A stretch of 64,000 bases of DNA from Paenibacillus sp. FSL K6-1330 (GCF_037976825.1 NZ_CP150269.1:4105501-4169500), one strand, 5' to 3'. Counted from the first letter of the stretch, positions 1 to 8,800 are shown. Notes: generated by a model from the sequence alone, not told the origin. Numbers and translations are program-made.

Positions 1-393
1 TGCTGCGACGATCATCAACAAGCCACCGGCAACTAGACCGATCAAGACAGGGGTTGGGCCGAATAATTGACTTTTTATTGTGTCTTTGAAGACAAGATAC
101 AGGATTAATGCTGGTAACATAGCCAAAATCATATGAATAACATTTAGTCCTTTACTTTGGGAAAAATCCATTTTAATCAGATTAGCCCCAATCTGCAAAT
201 ACCTTTTCCAATAAAGGATTAGAACTGCCAAGACTGCACCCAACTGGATCACAATTTTAAAAGTTATTGCAGCGTCTCCCTCAAAGCTAAGTAGATGGCC
301 TGCTAAAATCAGATGTCCAGTAGACGATACCGGTAAAAATTCAGTTAAGCCCTCTATTATGCCAAGTATTATTGCTTTAACTACATCAGTCAT
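1..393 (-). CDS. uppP: Undecaprenyl-diphosphatase UppP/BacA, N-terminal part (cut by window edge)
   Basis: The first 131 residues are visible; the C-terminus lies outside the window. UppP is an integral membrane phosphatase that recycles undecaprenyl diphosphate to the monophosphate lipid carrier for peptidoglycan and confers bacitracin tolerance. The N-terminus carries the family signature [17 protein letters not shown] (first conserved acidic and Ser-rich motif) at residues 14-30, followed by hydrophobic segments. The second motif (PGxSRS) would be outside. The ATG at 391-393 is preceded by GGAGGACATCCATTG, a good ribosome binding site. The identification is firm; whether the gene is complete cannot be seen. 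Confidence 0.93.
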   Translation of the reverse strand, partial: MTDVVKAIILGIIEGLTEFLPVSSTGHLILAGHLLSFEGDAAITFKIVIQLGAVLAVLILYWKRYLQIGANLIKMDFSQSKGLNVIHMILAMLPALILYLVFKDTIKSQLFGPTPVLIGLVAGGLLMIVAA

Positions 394-600
394 CAATGGA
401 TGTCCTCCTTCGGAAAAAACTCGTTCAAGCCTTTTCCAGTATAAGATAGACGTCTATATATTCCCATCGATTAACCTAACAATATTCCATTCCGTATGAC
501 ATTCTTGTCACATTGCTCAAAAGGATAGAAGAACAACAGAAAGAAGCCGATATACCATAGCTTACGGCTCCTTATCCAAGTCTAAATATGAACAATTACG

Positions 601-1434
601 TTATCCAGTCACACGATTCACAATTTTTAGAACAGTATCCCGCGTTAATTTGCTTCCGCCCGCAGAAATGAGTTTGACGGTAGCATGAGCTAACGCTAGT
701 GGAATCTTGCAAAATTTTAACGCTGGACCATCCTTTAGGTCTGCGACATAAGAATCGGCGATTTGTAAATTACGGCATGTGTACTGGTGCATTTCATTAA
801 ATCCCCATCCATCAGGAAAGAAGTCAACACCACGTTTAAGATCCTCATCTCTATTTCGGAGTATATTTACTGCTTGTAGTCCTCTTCCGAAGGCAATCGC
901 CTTTGTTAGATCAGATTGCGTCCCGTCATGCCATAACCAAAGTTCTGATAACATCTCTCCAACCATACCAGCCACGCTATAGGTATATCTGTCCAGATCC
1001 TCTTCTGTATGAATATTCCACCCGTTCTGAACCCAATCAGACATATGTAACGACATCTTTGCGATGTAATGATTTACGATGCCGACTCCGGAAGACGGAC
1101 AAAGAAGCACCCATTTATCTAGCTGCATCGTAACTTCCGGTAATACCGCCCGATAAGGTGATAGTAATCTTCGTGTTGCTTCCATAACTTCCATAACATC
1201 CTGGGATTTAAATATTTCAGAAATCCCAAAAAGTAATTCAACTTTCAATTCGTCAGTGAGTTCATGATGATCTTCGATTTCGTCTATTGCTCGCATACAT
1301 AGATAGGCAGATGCAACTGCCCCCCTTATTCCTAATTCCAAATAGCTTATGGGTATATAAAAAGTACGGCTCGTCTTCTTTAACATGGACATTGCTTCAT
1401 TCAGGTCGACGTTATTAATGAGTACTCCCTCCAA
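601..1434 (-). CDS. Squalene/phytoene synthase family protein
   Basis: A 277-codon frame of the trans-isoprenyl diphosphate synthase (head-to-head) family. Seen: SRTFYIPISYL near residue 22, the first Asp-rich motif DEIED near residue 50, and the second motif region NILRNRDEDLKRG near residue 191. In phytoene and squalene synthases the second motif is normally DxxxD; here the first Asp is Asn (NRDED), which may change metal binding, so the reaction (condensation versus farnesyl-diphosphate phosphatase, as reported for the related YisP of Bacillus subtilis) is uncertain. The start is odd: the frame opens at TTG 1434 with no upstream Shine-Dalgarno, while a GGAGGGAG lies inside it, just before an ATT codon; the first in-frame ATG is at 1392. 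It stands alone; both neighbours are separated by gaps. Confidence 0.82.
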   Translation of the reverse strand: MEGVLINNVDLNEAMSMLKKTSRTFYIPISYLELGIRGAVASAYLCMRAIDEIEDHHELTDELKVELLFGISEIFKSQDVMEVMEATRRLLSPYRAVLPEVTMQLDKWVLLCPSSGVGIVNHYIAKMSLHMSDWVQNGWNIHTEEDLDRYTYSVAGMVGEMLSELWLWHDGTQSDLTKAIAFGRGLQAVNILRNRDEDLKRGVDFFPDGWGFNEMHQYTCRNLQIADSYVADLKDGPALKFCKIPLALAHATVKLISAGGSKLTRDTVLKIVNRVTG

Positions 1435-1580
1435 GTATTCGTTCAGTTTTAAAATTTTTAAAATTACTCATTGCTTTACTATGATAACACACGTTGATAT
1501 GGTCAATCCAAATACAATAATCTAGACTTGTGTTTTGATCCGATTCGATGATCAATTTGACGAACTTATATACTTAAAGC

Positions 1581-1607
1581 AAAAAAAGCCGCAATTTATG
1601 CGACTTT
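1581..1607 (-). terminator. Rho-independent terminator
   Basis: On the minus strand AAGTCGCA and TGCGGCTT form a stem followed by seven T. It lies just past the amidinotransferase remnant and belongs to the same AAGTCGCGG...CCGCGGCTT-type hairpins seen at 5685 and 45942. Confidence 0.7.
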
Positions 1608-1617
1608 CAAAATCTAT

Positions 1618-1826
1618 TTAGTCATCACTTCTTAAAAGAGGATGAGTGCTACATCTGAAAGATCCACCGAAACTTCTTGATATTTTAAAATCTACATATT
1701 CTACTTTAACCCCTCTTTTTTCTAACTCATCTCCCAATACATTTACGATGGAAATGCAACTTCAGATTGAGCCATAACGCCTCTTTTTAAAGGTGCAAAC
1801 TCACTTTTCACAAAAACATTACTCAT
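1618..1826 (-). pseudogene. Remnant of an amidinotransferase/dimethylarginine dimethylaminohydrolase-like gene
   Basis: An intact ribosome binding site (AAAGGAGAAATTTGT) and ATG at 1826 begin MSNVFVKSEFAPLKR..., which resembles the N-terminus of amidinotransferase-superfamily proteins. After about 25 codons the frame breaks; in another frame the DNA continues as VNVLGDELEKRGVKV... and ends with GGSFRCSTHPLLR then a stop at 1618-1620, which matches the C-terminal Cys-containing end of the same superfamily. Thus the two ends are present and the middle (some 200 residues) is missing. Interpretation as an internal deletion is inference; the family assignment is by motif resemblance. Confidence 0.6.
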
Positions 1827-1917
1827 ACAAATTTCTCCTTTACAAAAAAACTCTAGGGAACGGTTGTAGTGTTCTTCCGCTGCTCCATTGAGCTTTTTGC
1901 CATTTTCTACAAAAAGC

Positions 1918-2031
1918 CTACTCGATGAGCTCCGGTTTCACATTGAGGACGATCCCCATCAAACCAGGGAATAGTTGTTCTAGATCCTCCATTCGTAACG
2001 AATAGAAATGTTGTTTCCCATCGAAAAGCAT
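1918..2031 (-). pseudogene. Possible C-terminal remnant of an unidentified gene
   Basis: A 37-codon frame beginning [20 protein letters not shown] and ending ...VKPELIE. It has protein-like composition but no ribosome binding site, and a stop lies directly before its ATG. It abuts the flavin-oxidase remnant on the other strand, so it may be a fragment left at a deletion junction. I do not recognise the family. Confidence 0.2.
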
Positions 2032-2039
2032 TTAGGATC

Positions 2040-2243
2040 TTAATTCTTGATTTCAATATGGGCAGAACACTCCAGCTTACTGGACGTTCAACAATCGTTT
2101 GGGATATTAGTGAGGAAGAAAAATTGAGGTTTCCCGGGGCACAGCGTTTGGTCGAATTCCGACACGATGGAGTCATCCAAACAGAACACGTCATCCCATT
2201 TGACTGGAACTTATTGGGCTACTCTCCTTACAACCCAAGGTGA
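2040..2243 (+). pseudogene. C-terminal fragment of a pyridoxamine 5'-phosphate oxidase-like flavoprotein
   Basis: The frame reads GRTLQLTGRSTIVWD, then FPGAQRLVEFRHDGVI and ends ...LLGYSPYNPR with a stop at 2241-2243. This matches the C-terminal part of PNPOx-like flavin-nucleotide-binding oxidoreductases (RxLQITGRAxVDW ... GxxRxVxF ... GYSPFNP). The flavin-binding N-terminal portion is absent; upstream sequence belongs to unrelated minus-strand material. No start signal is visible, so this is a remnant rather than a gene. Confidence 0.6.
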
Positions 2244-2283
2244 TGATTTTTTGAAGAAGCAACTCTGACGGTGGAAAAGGTTT

Positions 2284-2332
2284 AAGAGGCGGTTTACTCC
2301 AAGTAATACTACTGGGGATAAATCGCCTCTTA
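2284..2332. terminator. Bidirectional inverted repeat between convergent remnants
   Basis: AAGAGGCGGTTTA and TAAATCGCCTCTTA form a 13-bp stem with one G-U pair and a loop of about 23 bases, between the plus-strand flavoprotein remnant and the 3' end of the minus-strand rph remnant. Confidence 0.55.
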
Positions 2333-2349
2333 CTTCACCTATTCAGTCA

Positions 2350-3225
<876 letters not shown>

Positions 3226-3966
3226 TTAGTGTGCCATCATTTCATGGGCAATGCTATGGCCATCCATTGCGGACGGGTAATAGGTAGGCCAATTCGTAAC
3301 CTCTTGAAGTAAAGCCCTGCGGTCGTCTCCCCAATATAAATGGAAATGATCAGACTTGCTTGGCGTGATGCGATGGTCGCTAAATTGAATGTAGCGAGGC
3401 AGTCCCTCGATGTCATCAACCGACTTAAATATGTAACGGACCCCGCGGTTACCTGCTTCGTAAGTCAGTATTTCGTATCCATCGGCTTGGTATTCGACCG
3501 ACTGCTCCTGACCGTTCGTGAAAAACGTGACGGTGTCACCTTCGATGACAATACGTTCCGTATCGGTCTTGTAGCCGACTTCATAATATTCCTTGTACGC
3601 TGCCGCCGTCATTTTTCCGGTATCCTCCGCTTTGTGCACAAACACCTCATCCAGTGTTCCATCCAGCAAGTATGGATAAACCGATTGCCAGTCTCCTTCC
3701 CAATCTGACAGTGTACGATGCTGGATTTGGGTGTCATCAAAGAACCCCTTGTAGATCGCTTCTGCTTCCTCATCATGATTGTGGTTGTGGTTATGGTTGT
3801 GGTCGTCCTCATCATCATGACTATGATTGTTGCTGCTTTCATGAGTACCGCTGTCTGCCTCAGTCTCATTGATAGGACGATTCTCATTCGGATCAGTGCT
3901 TTGACACCCTGCAAACAATAACCCCAATGCTACTAAAATTACTCCCATCCCAAGTTTAAGTTTCAT
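3226..3966 (-). CDS. ZinT-family zinc-binding lipoprotein
   Basis: A 246-residue exported lipoprotein with a lipobox LLFAGC (Cys21). A histidine/aspartate-rich stretch (residues 48-64, HSHDDEDDHNHNHNHNH) precedes the ZinT/YodA domain (about 70-246), which ends with the typical HFHLYWGDD and DGHSIAHEMMAH metal-ligand segments. ZinT proteins bind Zn(II) (also Cd) outside the membrane and help feed zinc importers. The ATG at 3966 follows GGAGGGATAAAGT. Two Zur-type operators lie directly upstream, so it should be induced by zinc starvation. No znuABC genes are adjacent. Identification is firm. Confidence 0.92.
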   Translation of the reverse strand: MKLKLGMGVILVALGLLFAGCQSTDPNENRPINETEADSGTHESSNNHSHDDEDDHNHNHNHNHDEEAEAIYKGFFDDTQIQHRTLSDWEGDWQSVYPYLLDGTLDEVFVHKAEDTGKMTAAAYKEYYEVGYKTDTERIVIEGDTVTFFTNGQEQSVEYQADGYEILTYEAGNRGVRYIFKSVDDIEGLPRYIQFSDHRITPSKSDHFHLYWGDDRRALLQEVTNWPTYYPSAMDGHSIAHEMMAH

Positions 3967-3984
3967 ACTTTATCCCTCCATTTA

Positions 3985-4003
3985 ATAGTAATCATTACGA
4001 TTA
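3985..4003 (-). promoter_or_regulatory. Zur-like operator, start-proximal
   Basis: AGTAATCATTACGATT is a slightly degenerate copy of the Bacillus Zur box (core TCGTAATNATTACGA). It lies about 20 bp upstream of the ZinT start, in the 5' leader or over the transcription start. Confidence 0.7.
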
Positions 4004-4038
4004 AGGATTATACGGTGGGGATTTACCTTTGTCAATAT

Positions 4039-4058
4039 AAATCGTAATGATTACGAAA
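4039..4058 (-). promoter_or_regulatory. Zur box, consensus
   Basis: Contains TCGTAATGATTACGA, an exact copy of the 7-1-7 Zur palindrome known from Bacillus subtilis zinc-uptake genes, flanked by AAA. It lies about 75 bp upstream of the ZinT ATG, in promoter position. Confidence 0.85.
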
Positions 4059-4070
4059 TAGAAGCAACTC

Positions 4071-4104
4071 AAAAAAAGGACCATCCCACACAGAATGGCC
4101 CTTC
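4071..4104 (-). terminator. Terminator of the BBE-type oxidase gene
   Basis: On the minus strand AAGGGCCATTC...GGATGGTCCTT forms a stem followed by seven T, about 100 bases after the stop of the FAD oxidase gene. Confidence 0.75.
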
Positions 4105-4203
4105 TGGTTATAAACGATGCTTAGCATCTTGCTGCTTATTTACCTCCCTACGATTTTCAAACTATCTGAATCCAAACCATAGTTGCTTTGCTGCTCTGCT
4201 TCT

Positions 4204-5547
4204 TTAAGCCGGTGGAATGCTCTGCGGATTGTTAAATACATTTTTCGGATCGTATTTGGCTTTTACTTTTCTTAATCTGGCAAAGTTCTTTCCATAATAA
4301 ACCGGCCCTGAACATTTTATGCCTTGGTCCGGAACGTTAATATAGGACCCTACAATATAAGGCTGCAGTTTCTTCCTGGTGTTTCTGGCTAAGGCAATAT
4401 TTCTAGCCGCATGAGATGGCTTCACCCATGAGCTGTTCCATTCGACATAGAATTTAGCTTTTCGCCAATAGAATGCTGTAGCTTTAGGTGCGATACGGCT
4501 TACAGCCCCACCCCAGTTAAGGAAGTAGAAACCGGCTGGGGTTCCTCCCTCTGCTTTTTCTAAAAACTCACGCATGACTTTAAAGGCTTTATCCGGGAAT
4601 GGGCGTCTTCCGAAGCCGCTCGAGAACTGGTTGCTAAACCTTTGGGTAAGAATCGGATCGGGAGCCAGCAAAAACTTCGTGGCTTCTATATATGGTAGCA
4701 ACCGGATGGTTTTTTGAGTAGGCGTCCCCACGCTAAGAATAGGTTCTAACTGGCGGATGGCCTCGCTTTTTGATCCCAGGTACACCCCCAACATACTGAC
4801 ATTCCCGCCTTTTTTGGGACCGATGCTTAATTCGCTGCCCAACTTGGTGCTGGCGTTAGGTGCCCATACTTGCCACTTTTTTACGACTTTTTCGAACTGC
4901 TCCCATGGCCAGGTGATGCGGAATACGGTAGCTTGGGCTGGAGCGCGCAGTGCTTTTAATTTATATTTGGTATATATGCCGAAGTTACCGCCACCGCCGC
5001 CGCGGGTAGCCCACAGGAGGTCGGAGTTTTGTTTTTTGTTCGCCCGTATGACTCTCCCTTTAGCATCAACCATTTCGAGTTCGACCAGATTATCGCAGAT
5101 GAGGCCTGTCGTTCTTTGCAGCGGCCCAATTCCCCCGCCAGGTGTGATTCCGCCGATACCAACCGTTGGACTGTCACCAAATGGAGCCATATAGCCTTGC
5201 CGCGCCAACGTATCTACAATTCTTCCTACCCGATTACCTGTCTCAATTACAGCAGTGCCACTTTTTTTATTCAACTTAATGTTCTTCATTTGGCTAACGT
5301 CGATGACAATGCCTCCATTAACCTGTGAAAGGTTGGTCTCTAGAGCATGCCTTCCGCTTCTCGGACGAATAGGGACATTATTTTTACGTGCCCATCTTAT
5401 GGCATTGGCAACATCCTGTGTTTTTTGAGCGAAGACAAAAACTTTAGGGAATCTGTCCGTATGTGGATCCCAATTCTTACGAGCGGCTTCATAACCAGGA
5501 TCACCCTTAAAAATCACTCGCCCTGTAAGCTTAATTTCTGATTTCAC
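4204..5547 (-). CDS. FAD-binding oxidoreductase, berberine-bridge-enzyme (BBE) type
   Basis: A 447-residue protein with an N-terminal FAD-binding (PCMH/FAD_binding_4) domain and a C-terminal BBE segment (ending ...YYGKNFARLRKVKAKYDPKNVFNNPQSIPP). RPRSGRHALE near residues 61-70 contains His67, the residue that in this family carries the 8-alpha-histidyl-FAD bond; the second covalent site (a Cys in bicovalent members) appears as GITPGGGIGPL, without Cys, so FAD is probably singly attached. Such enzymes oxidise sugars or secondary metabolites with O2. There is no signal peptide. Start is GTG 5547 after AAGGAGTTGG. It stands alone with its own terminator; substrate unknown. Confidence 0.88.
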   Translation of the reverse strand: MKSEIKLTGRVIFKGDPGYEAARKNWDPHTDRFPKVFVFAQKTQDVANAIRWARKNNVPIRPRSGRHALETNLSQVNGGIVIDVSQMKNIKLNKKSGTAVIETGNRVGRIVDTLARQGYMAPFGDSPTVGIGGITPGGGIGPLQRTTGLICDNLVELEMVDAKGRVIRANKKQNSDLLWATRGGGGGNFGIYTKYKLKALRAPAQATVFRITWPWEQFEKVVKKWQVWAPNASTKLGSELSIGPKKGGNVSMLGVYLGSKSEAIRQLEPILSVGTPTQKTIRLLPYIEATKFLLAPDPILTQRFSNQFSSGFGRRPFPDKAFKVMREFLEKAEGGTPAGFYFLNWGGAVSRIAPKATAFYWRKAKFYVEWNSSWVKPSHAARNIALARNTRKKLQPYIVGSYINVPDQGIKCSGPVYYGKNFARLRKVKAKYDPKNVFNNPQSIPPA

Positions 5548-5684
5548 GATCTATCCAACTCCTTATTAATACATGATCATACTTTTCATCCACCAATTAG
5601 GCAGGTTACATATAACGTATGAAGGAGTTCGATGTCGCGTATGGGCTGAAGCTAATAAGGTTTTATATTGTTTTGGGTATAAAA

Positions 5685-5712
5685 CAAAAAAAGCCGCGGA
5701 TTCCGCGACTTC
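5685..5712 (-). terminator. Terminator of the ArsR-VOC operon
   Basis: AAGTCGCGGAATCCGCGGCTT on the minus strand is a near-perfect stem with a tiny loop followed by seven T, 10 bases beyond the VOC stop. Confidence 0.85.
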
Positions 5713-5722
5713 TTTATGTGTA

Positions 5723-6106
5723 TTACTTTTGCACAATCTGAATAAGGTTGCCACATGTATCGTCGAATACAGCTATTGCGAGTTCGCCCATTCTTGTCGG
5801 CTCCATCGTAAACTTCACGCCTTTTTCCACTAATCGTTTATACTCTTGTTGAATATCCGCCACACCAAACATTGTCGCTGGGATCCCATCGGCAAATATC
5901 TTCTTTTGATAATCCTTGGCAGCAGGATGGTCATTCGGTTCGAGTAAAAGCTCGGTACCGCCTTGCTCATCGGTAGAAACAAGCGTTATCCACCTGAATT
6001 CTCCGACGGGAACGTCCTCCTTTTTTAGAAACCCCAGCTTTTCTGTATAAAACTCCAGTGCCTTGTCTTGATCTTGTACGAATATACTGGTAACAATGAT
6101 CTTCAT
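5723..6106 (-). CDS. VOC (glyoxalase/bleomycin resistance) family protein
   Basis: 127 residues with one vicinal-oxygen-chelate beta-alpha-beta-beta-beta repeat pair: IIVTSIFVQDQDKALEFYTEKLGF at the start, LLLEPN in the middle and the closing FDDTCGNLIQIVQK. Metal-dependent enzymes or ligand-sequestering proteins share this fold. Its ATG directly follows the ArsR stop (TAAATG), so the two are translationally coupled and form an operon. A nearly identical but C-terminally truncated copy is found at 10405-10764. Substrate cannot be deduced. Confidence 0.88.
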   Translation of the reverse strand: MKIIVTSIFVQDQDKALEFYTEKLGFLKKEDVPVGEFRWITLVSTDEQGGTELLLEPNDHPAAKDYQKKIFADGIPATMFGVADIQQEYKRLVEKGVKFTMEPTRMGELAIAVFDDTCGNLIQIVQK

Positions 6107-6385
6107 TTACTCTATCCATCCTTTCAGCAAATTTTTAAGTGGTTCGTTGTTGAATATAACTACTCGATATTTTCCCTTTCGTTTTGATTTTACGAGCCCT
6201 GCATCTTCTAATGTAGAAAGATGTTTGGCTATCGCTTGTCGCGAAATGGACAGGTCGTGCTTCATAATGAGACGTACCGTTAGTTCATACAACGTAAGCT
6301 CGTTGCGTTCGGATAGTTCGTCTAAAATAAGCCGCCGAGTCGAGTCACCTAGTGCTTTGAATATAGCGTCTTTGTCCCAATTCAT
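6107..6385 (-). CDS. ArsR-family winged-helix repressor
   Basis: 92 residues, MNWDKDAIFKALGDSTRRLILDEL..., with the ArsR/SmtB winged helix (recognition helix around SISRQAIAKHLSTLEDAGLV) and no obvious metal-binding Cys pair. These compact ArsR proteins typically repress their own operon with a downstream enzyme. The ATG at 6385 is chosen over an upstream extension because the promoter and operator occupy the upstream bases: TTGACA, an 18-bp spacer and TATAAT end 7 bp before the ATG, so the predicted transcript starts at the ATG itself (leaderless). It is followed by the coupled VOC gene. Confidence 0.87.
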   Translation of the reverse strand: MNWDKDAIFKALGDSTRRLILDELSERNELTLYELTVRLIMKHDLSISRQAIAKHLSTLEDAGLVKSKRKGKYRVVIFNNEPLKNLLKGWIE

Positions 6386-6391
6386 ATATCC

Positions 6392-6445
6392 ATTATAAGC
6401 AACCCTACGGTTGCCTGTCAATAATAAGCAACTGTAGGGTTGCTT
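6392..6445 (-). promoter_or_regulatory. Promoter with two ArsR-type operators
   Basis: Minus strand: -35 TTGACA (6416-6421), 18-bp spacer, -10 TATAAT (6392-6397). The spacer contains GCAACCGTAGGGTTGC (about 6399-6414); a second copy of the element, GCAACCCTACAGTTGC, lies just upstream (within 6426-6445). The two elements are inverted-repeat operators and look like the autorepression site of the ArsR gene, which begins 7 bp after the -10. Confidence 0.8.
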
Positions 6446-6506
6446 AAACAGCGATCGCGAGGTCGGACTATGCACATCATGAGCGATTGGATGAAATGCT
6501 GCAAAA

Positions 6507-6540
6507 AGCAAAAAACACGCCGCAAGGCGTGTTTGCTTTT
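6507..6540. terminator. Bidirectional terminator
   Basis: AAACACGCCGCAAGGCGTGTTT is a perfect hairpin flanked by A-rich and T-rich tracts on both sides; it ends transcription of the minus-strand gene at 6563-7027. Confidence 0.8.
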
Positions 6541-6562
6541 CGAGTTACTACTGATGAAGACT

Positions 6563-7027
6563 TTAATATTCTCCCTTAATGACGAAAAAAGAGCCTCGAA
6601 TCGTTCCAGCTAATTTAGACTTCTGCCTGGCAAACTTAAACTTTCCTTCTAACTCCGGTGGTACCTCCATCCCCTCAGAAAGCTTAAAACCAACGGCCCG
6701 CTTCTTAGGGTCATCAATCGTATACATGACGTTGAGTCCAAGACCATCCTCATAAAAGACGTAGGCAAATTGGATGTTCTCCACTTGAAAACGCGACGTT
6801 TCTAATGGTTTGGCCGCAAACTCAATATCACGTTCTTCTTTTAAAATTCGGTTTACATAATCCAGGGTCTCCTGGCTTTCGCTTGCTGGTACAACCGTAA
6901 ATTCATGCTTGTATTTGTTCATAAAGTAACGGGCTTCATTCGCTCGTAAACCAGCAAGCGCTTCTGCTGCGGAGGAAGATTCTAAACCAACCGTAGACAC
7001 ATTTTTAAAATCAACGATATAGGACAT
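6563..7027 (-). CDS. Conserved hypothetical protein, 154 residues
   Basis: Soluble protein beginning MSYIVDFKNVSTVGLESSSA, with no signal peptide, membrane segment or motif that I recognise. The start is taken at the second ATG (7027): the first ATG (7033) lies inside the AGGAGGGATGA ribosome binding site. It is followed by a strong terminator and lies about 80 bp downstream of the GyrI-like gene on the same strand, so the two could be co-transcribed. Codon use and a strong Shine-Dalgarno support a real gene; function unknown. Confidence 0.75.
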   Translation of the reverse strand: MSYIVDFKNVSTVGLESSSAAEALAGLRANEARYFMNKYKHEFTVVPASESQETLDYVNRILKEERDIEFAAKPLETSRFQVENIQFAYVFYEDGLGLNVMYTIDDPKKRAVGFKLSEGMEVPPELEGKFKFARQKSKLAGTIRGSFFVIKGEY

Positions 7028-7106
7028 ATTCATCCCTCCTAAAAAATTTTGTGAGCGTTACTACTTAGAACCTGCTTCGAGCAAAGCTTGCATCGGAAGT
7101 GTTCAC

Positions 7107-7586
7107 TTATTTCCTAACAACGGGAATCCATACTTCACCAAATACTAGCCCGTTTCGCTGCCCCATCTCAACCGTTGCATTTGGCCCACCAACATAGGCA
7201 AAATTCTGTGCTTCCGGCAAAACTTGTCCGAAGGCAATGCCAGTAAGTGTATTACTCAACTCTTCAACCGTCTTCCCTTCCCCTTTAACAACAAGGTATT
7301 CCCCCTTAGGAAACTGAATAACCCTGGTTGCTTCGGGTAGAGATGCCTCTGTCATAACACCAGCATAATACATCATCTTATTATTAACCGCTTCGTTCAC
7401 GGCAAAAATGTAGTCATTTGCGGCGATGGTCTTCAGAGTATCAAGCCTACCATCTTGTTTCACAGCCTCCCAAAAGTCTGCTTTCTCTTGGTTTATGCCA
7501 GCATAGTCTGTGTAATCGCTCTGCAGCTCAGTTCCAATTCCTAAAACGATAAAGCTGTCTTTTTCCTCAAGCGTAAAATTTGTCAT
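7107..7586 (-). CDS. GyrI-like/effector-binding domain protein
   Basis: 159 residues resembling the GyrI-like small-molecule-binding domain found alone or behind AraC-type HTH domains (also called SRPBCC-like AraC effector-binding). Seen: SFIVLGIGTELQSDYTDY, the central FPKGEYLVVKGEGKTVEEL and the terminal VFGEVWIPVVRK, typical of this fold. The ATG at 7586 sits 8 bases after AGGAAGG. It is divergent from the WYL regulator at 7699, which is its likely controller, and upstream of the hypothetical gene at 6563. A second GyrI-like domain occurs in the AraC protein at 38410. Confidence 0.8.
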   Translation of the reverse strand: MTNFTLEEKDSFIVLGIGTELQSDYTDYAGINQEKADFWEAVKQDGRLDTLKTIAANDYIFAVNEAVNNKMMYYAGVMTEASLPEATRVIQFPKGEYLVVKGEGKTVEELSNTLTGIAFGQVLPEAQNFAYVGGPNATVEMGQRNGLVFGEVWIPVVRK

Positions 7587-7698
7587 ATTCAAAACCTTCC
7601 TCTTTTTATAAATTTATCAAATGATTTGTCTTTTCACTTGATGGGTTTATAATAACCTTAAATCGTGTCAAAAAATGATACTGTTTAGGGGAGGCCCT

Positions 7699-8661
7699 AT
7701 GAAAAAAGTTGAACGAATTAATATCATCATGCGCTATATCAATAATCGTGCCCACTTTACCATATCTGAAATCATGCAGGAATTTAATATCTCTCGCTCG
7801 ACAGCGATTCGAGATATCAGAGAAATTGAAGCGATGGGGATGCCACTTGTCGCTGAAGTTGGGAGGGATGGGGGTTATTTTGTCATGAACAACTCTGTCC
7901 TGCCTACAGTCCGCTTTACCGATAATGAAATTAAAGCTTTGTTTATTGCCTTTATGGCGACAAGAAATCAACAACTCCCTTATCTAAAGAGTCGTCAATC
8001 TTTAGCTGAAAAATTACTAGGGCTCATCTCGGAAAACCAGCAAGATGACCTTGTTCTGTTAAATCAGATATTGCTTTTTGAAGGAACCAACCCTCATAAC
8101 CCCGACCTTCTTGATCTGTCTGACCTGCCCCATCCGATGTTAGATAAACTCATTCAGGTCCTGCTTCTGGACAGATGTTTATGGCTTTCCATCAAAGAAG
8201 AGAAGGTAATAAAGTCTTATCCCATGTATCTCTTGCATCTTTATCGTGAAAAAAGCTTATGGCTAATTGAAGGTTTTGACTTGGAGGAAGAAAAGAGGCG
8301 GATTGTACCTGTCGACAATCTCACCCATGTAGAACCATACCCTACGAAAAAAAGAGTAAGTAAGAAAAAGATATTAGAACAACTAAGTAAGCAGGAAGAA
8401 GAAATCAACCTTGTCCTTGATCTCGGTCCAAAGGCGATTGCCCAGTTCAAAAAATACCATCCTTTAAAGTTTTCAGTTTCATATACGAATCCTTACCAAA
8501 CCACAGCCACCTTAAAGACTTTTATCAATGTTCATCATTCAGAAGAATTAACCGAAATAACCAATTGGCTGCTTTTCCTAGGTGGAGATATCAAGGTCAG
8601 GGAGATACCGGAAGAAGTCTTAGTAGGTTTACAAGAGAGATTAAACTTATACTGCCCATAA
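7699..8661 (+). CDS. YafY-type HTH/WYL-domain transcriptional regulator
   Basis: 320 residues. N-terminal winged HTH (HTH_11) at about 1-55 (FTISEIMQEFNISRSTAIRDIREIEAMGMPL), then a WYL-domain region (about 130-235) including SYPMYLLHLYREKSLWLIEGFDLEEEKRRI, and a C-terminal WCX-like extension. WYL proteins sense ligands or nucleic acids and control detoxification or defence genes. The start is placed at the ATG at 7699, 4 bases after GGGGAGG; an upstream in-frame start has no ribosome binding site. It is divergently transcribed from the GyrI-like gene with a 112-bp shared promoter region. Confidence 0.87.
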   Translation: MKKVERINIIMRYINNRAHFTISEIMQEFNISRSTAIRDIREIEAMGMPLVAEVGRDGGYFVMNNSVLPTVRFTDNEIKALFIAFMATRNQQLPYLKSRQSLAEKLLGLISENQQDDLVLLNQILLFEGTNPHNPDLLDLSDLPHPMLDKLIQVLLLDRCLWLSIKEEKVIKSYPMYLLHLYREKSLWLIEGFDLEEEKRRIVPVDNLTHVEPYPTKKRVSKKKILEQLSKQEEEINLVLDLGPKAIAQFKKYHPLKFSVSYTNPYQTTATLKTFINVHHSEELTEITNWLLFLGGDIKVREIPEEVLVGLQERLNLYCP

Positions 8662-8756
8662 GCAGTACCAGTTAAACCCATATGATTATGAGCTTGGCCA
8701 GTTCCAGCTCCCCCTTATTTTCGCATATCCAGACAAGCATAGATTCAACTTTCAAA

Positions 8757-8800
8757 TTAAAACATCCCATTTCTCTTTTGGTGAGAATGGGATGTTTATT
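8757..8800. terminator. Bidirectional terminator between convergent genes
   Basis: AAACATCCCATT and GAATGGGATGTTT form an almost perfect stem with a 13-base loop, flanked by A-rich and T-rich sequence, between the WYL regulator and the permease. Confidence 0.8.

Noticed and set aside
6563..7027. Phage tail-like protein
   Set aside because: There are no other phage genes nearby and no motif supports this; left as hypothetical.
8662..8770. Read-through coding sequence after the WYL regulator (YELGQFQLPLIFAYPDK...)
   Set aside because: In-frame continuation after a stop, no start signals, and it runs into the terminator; chance is likely.
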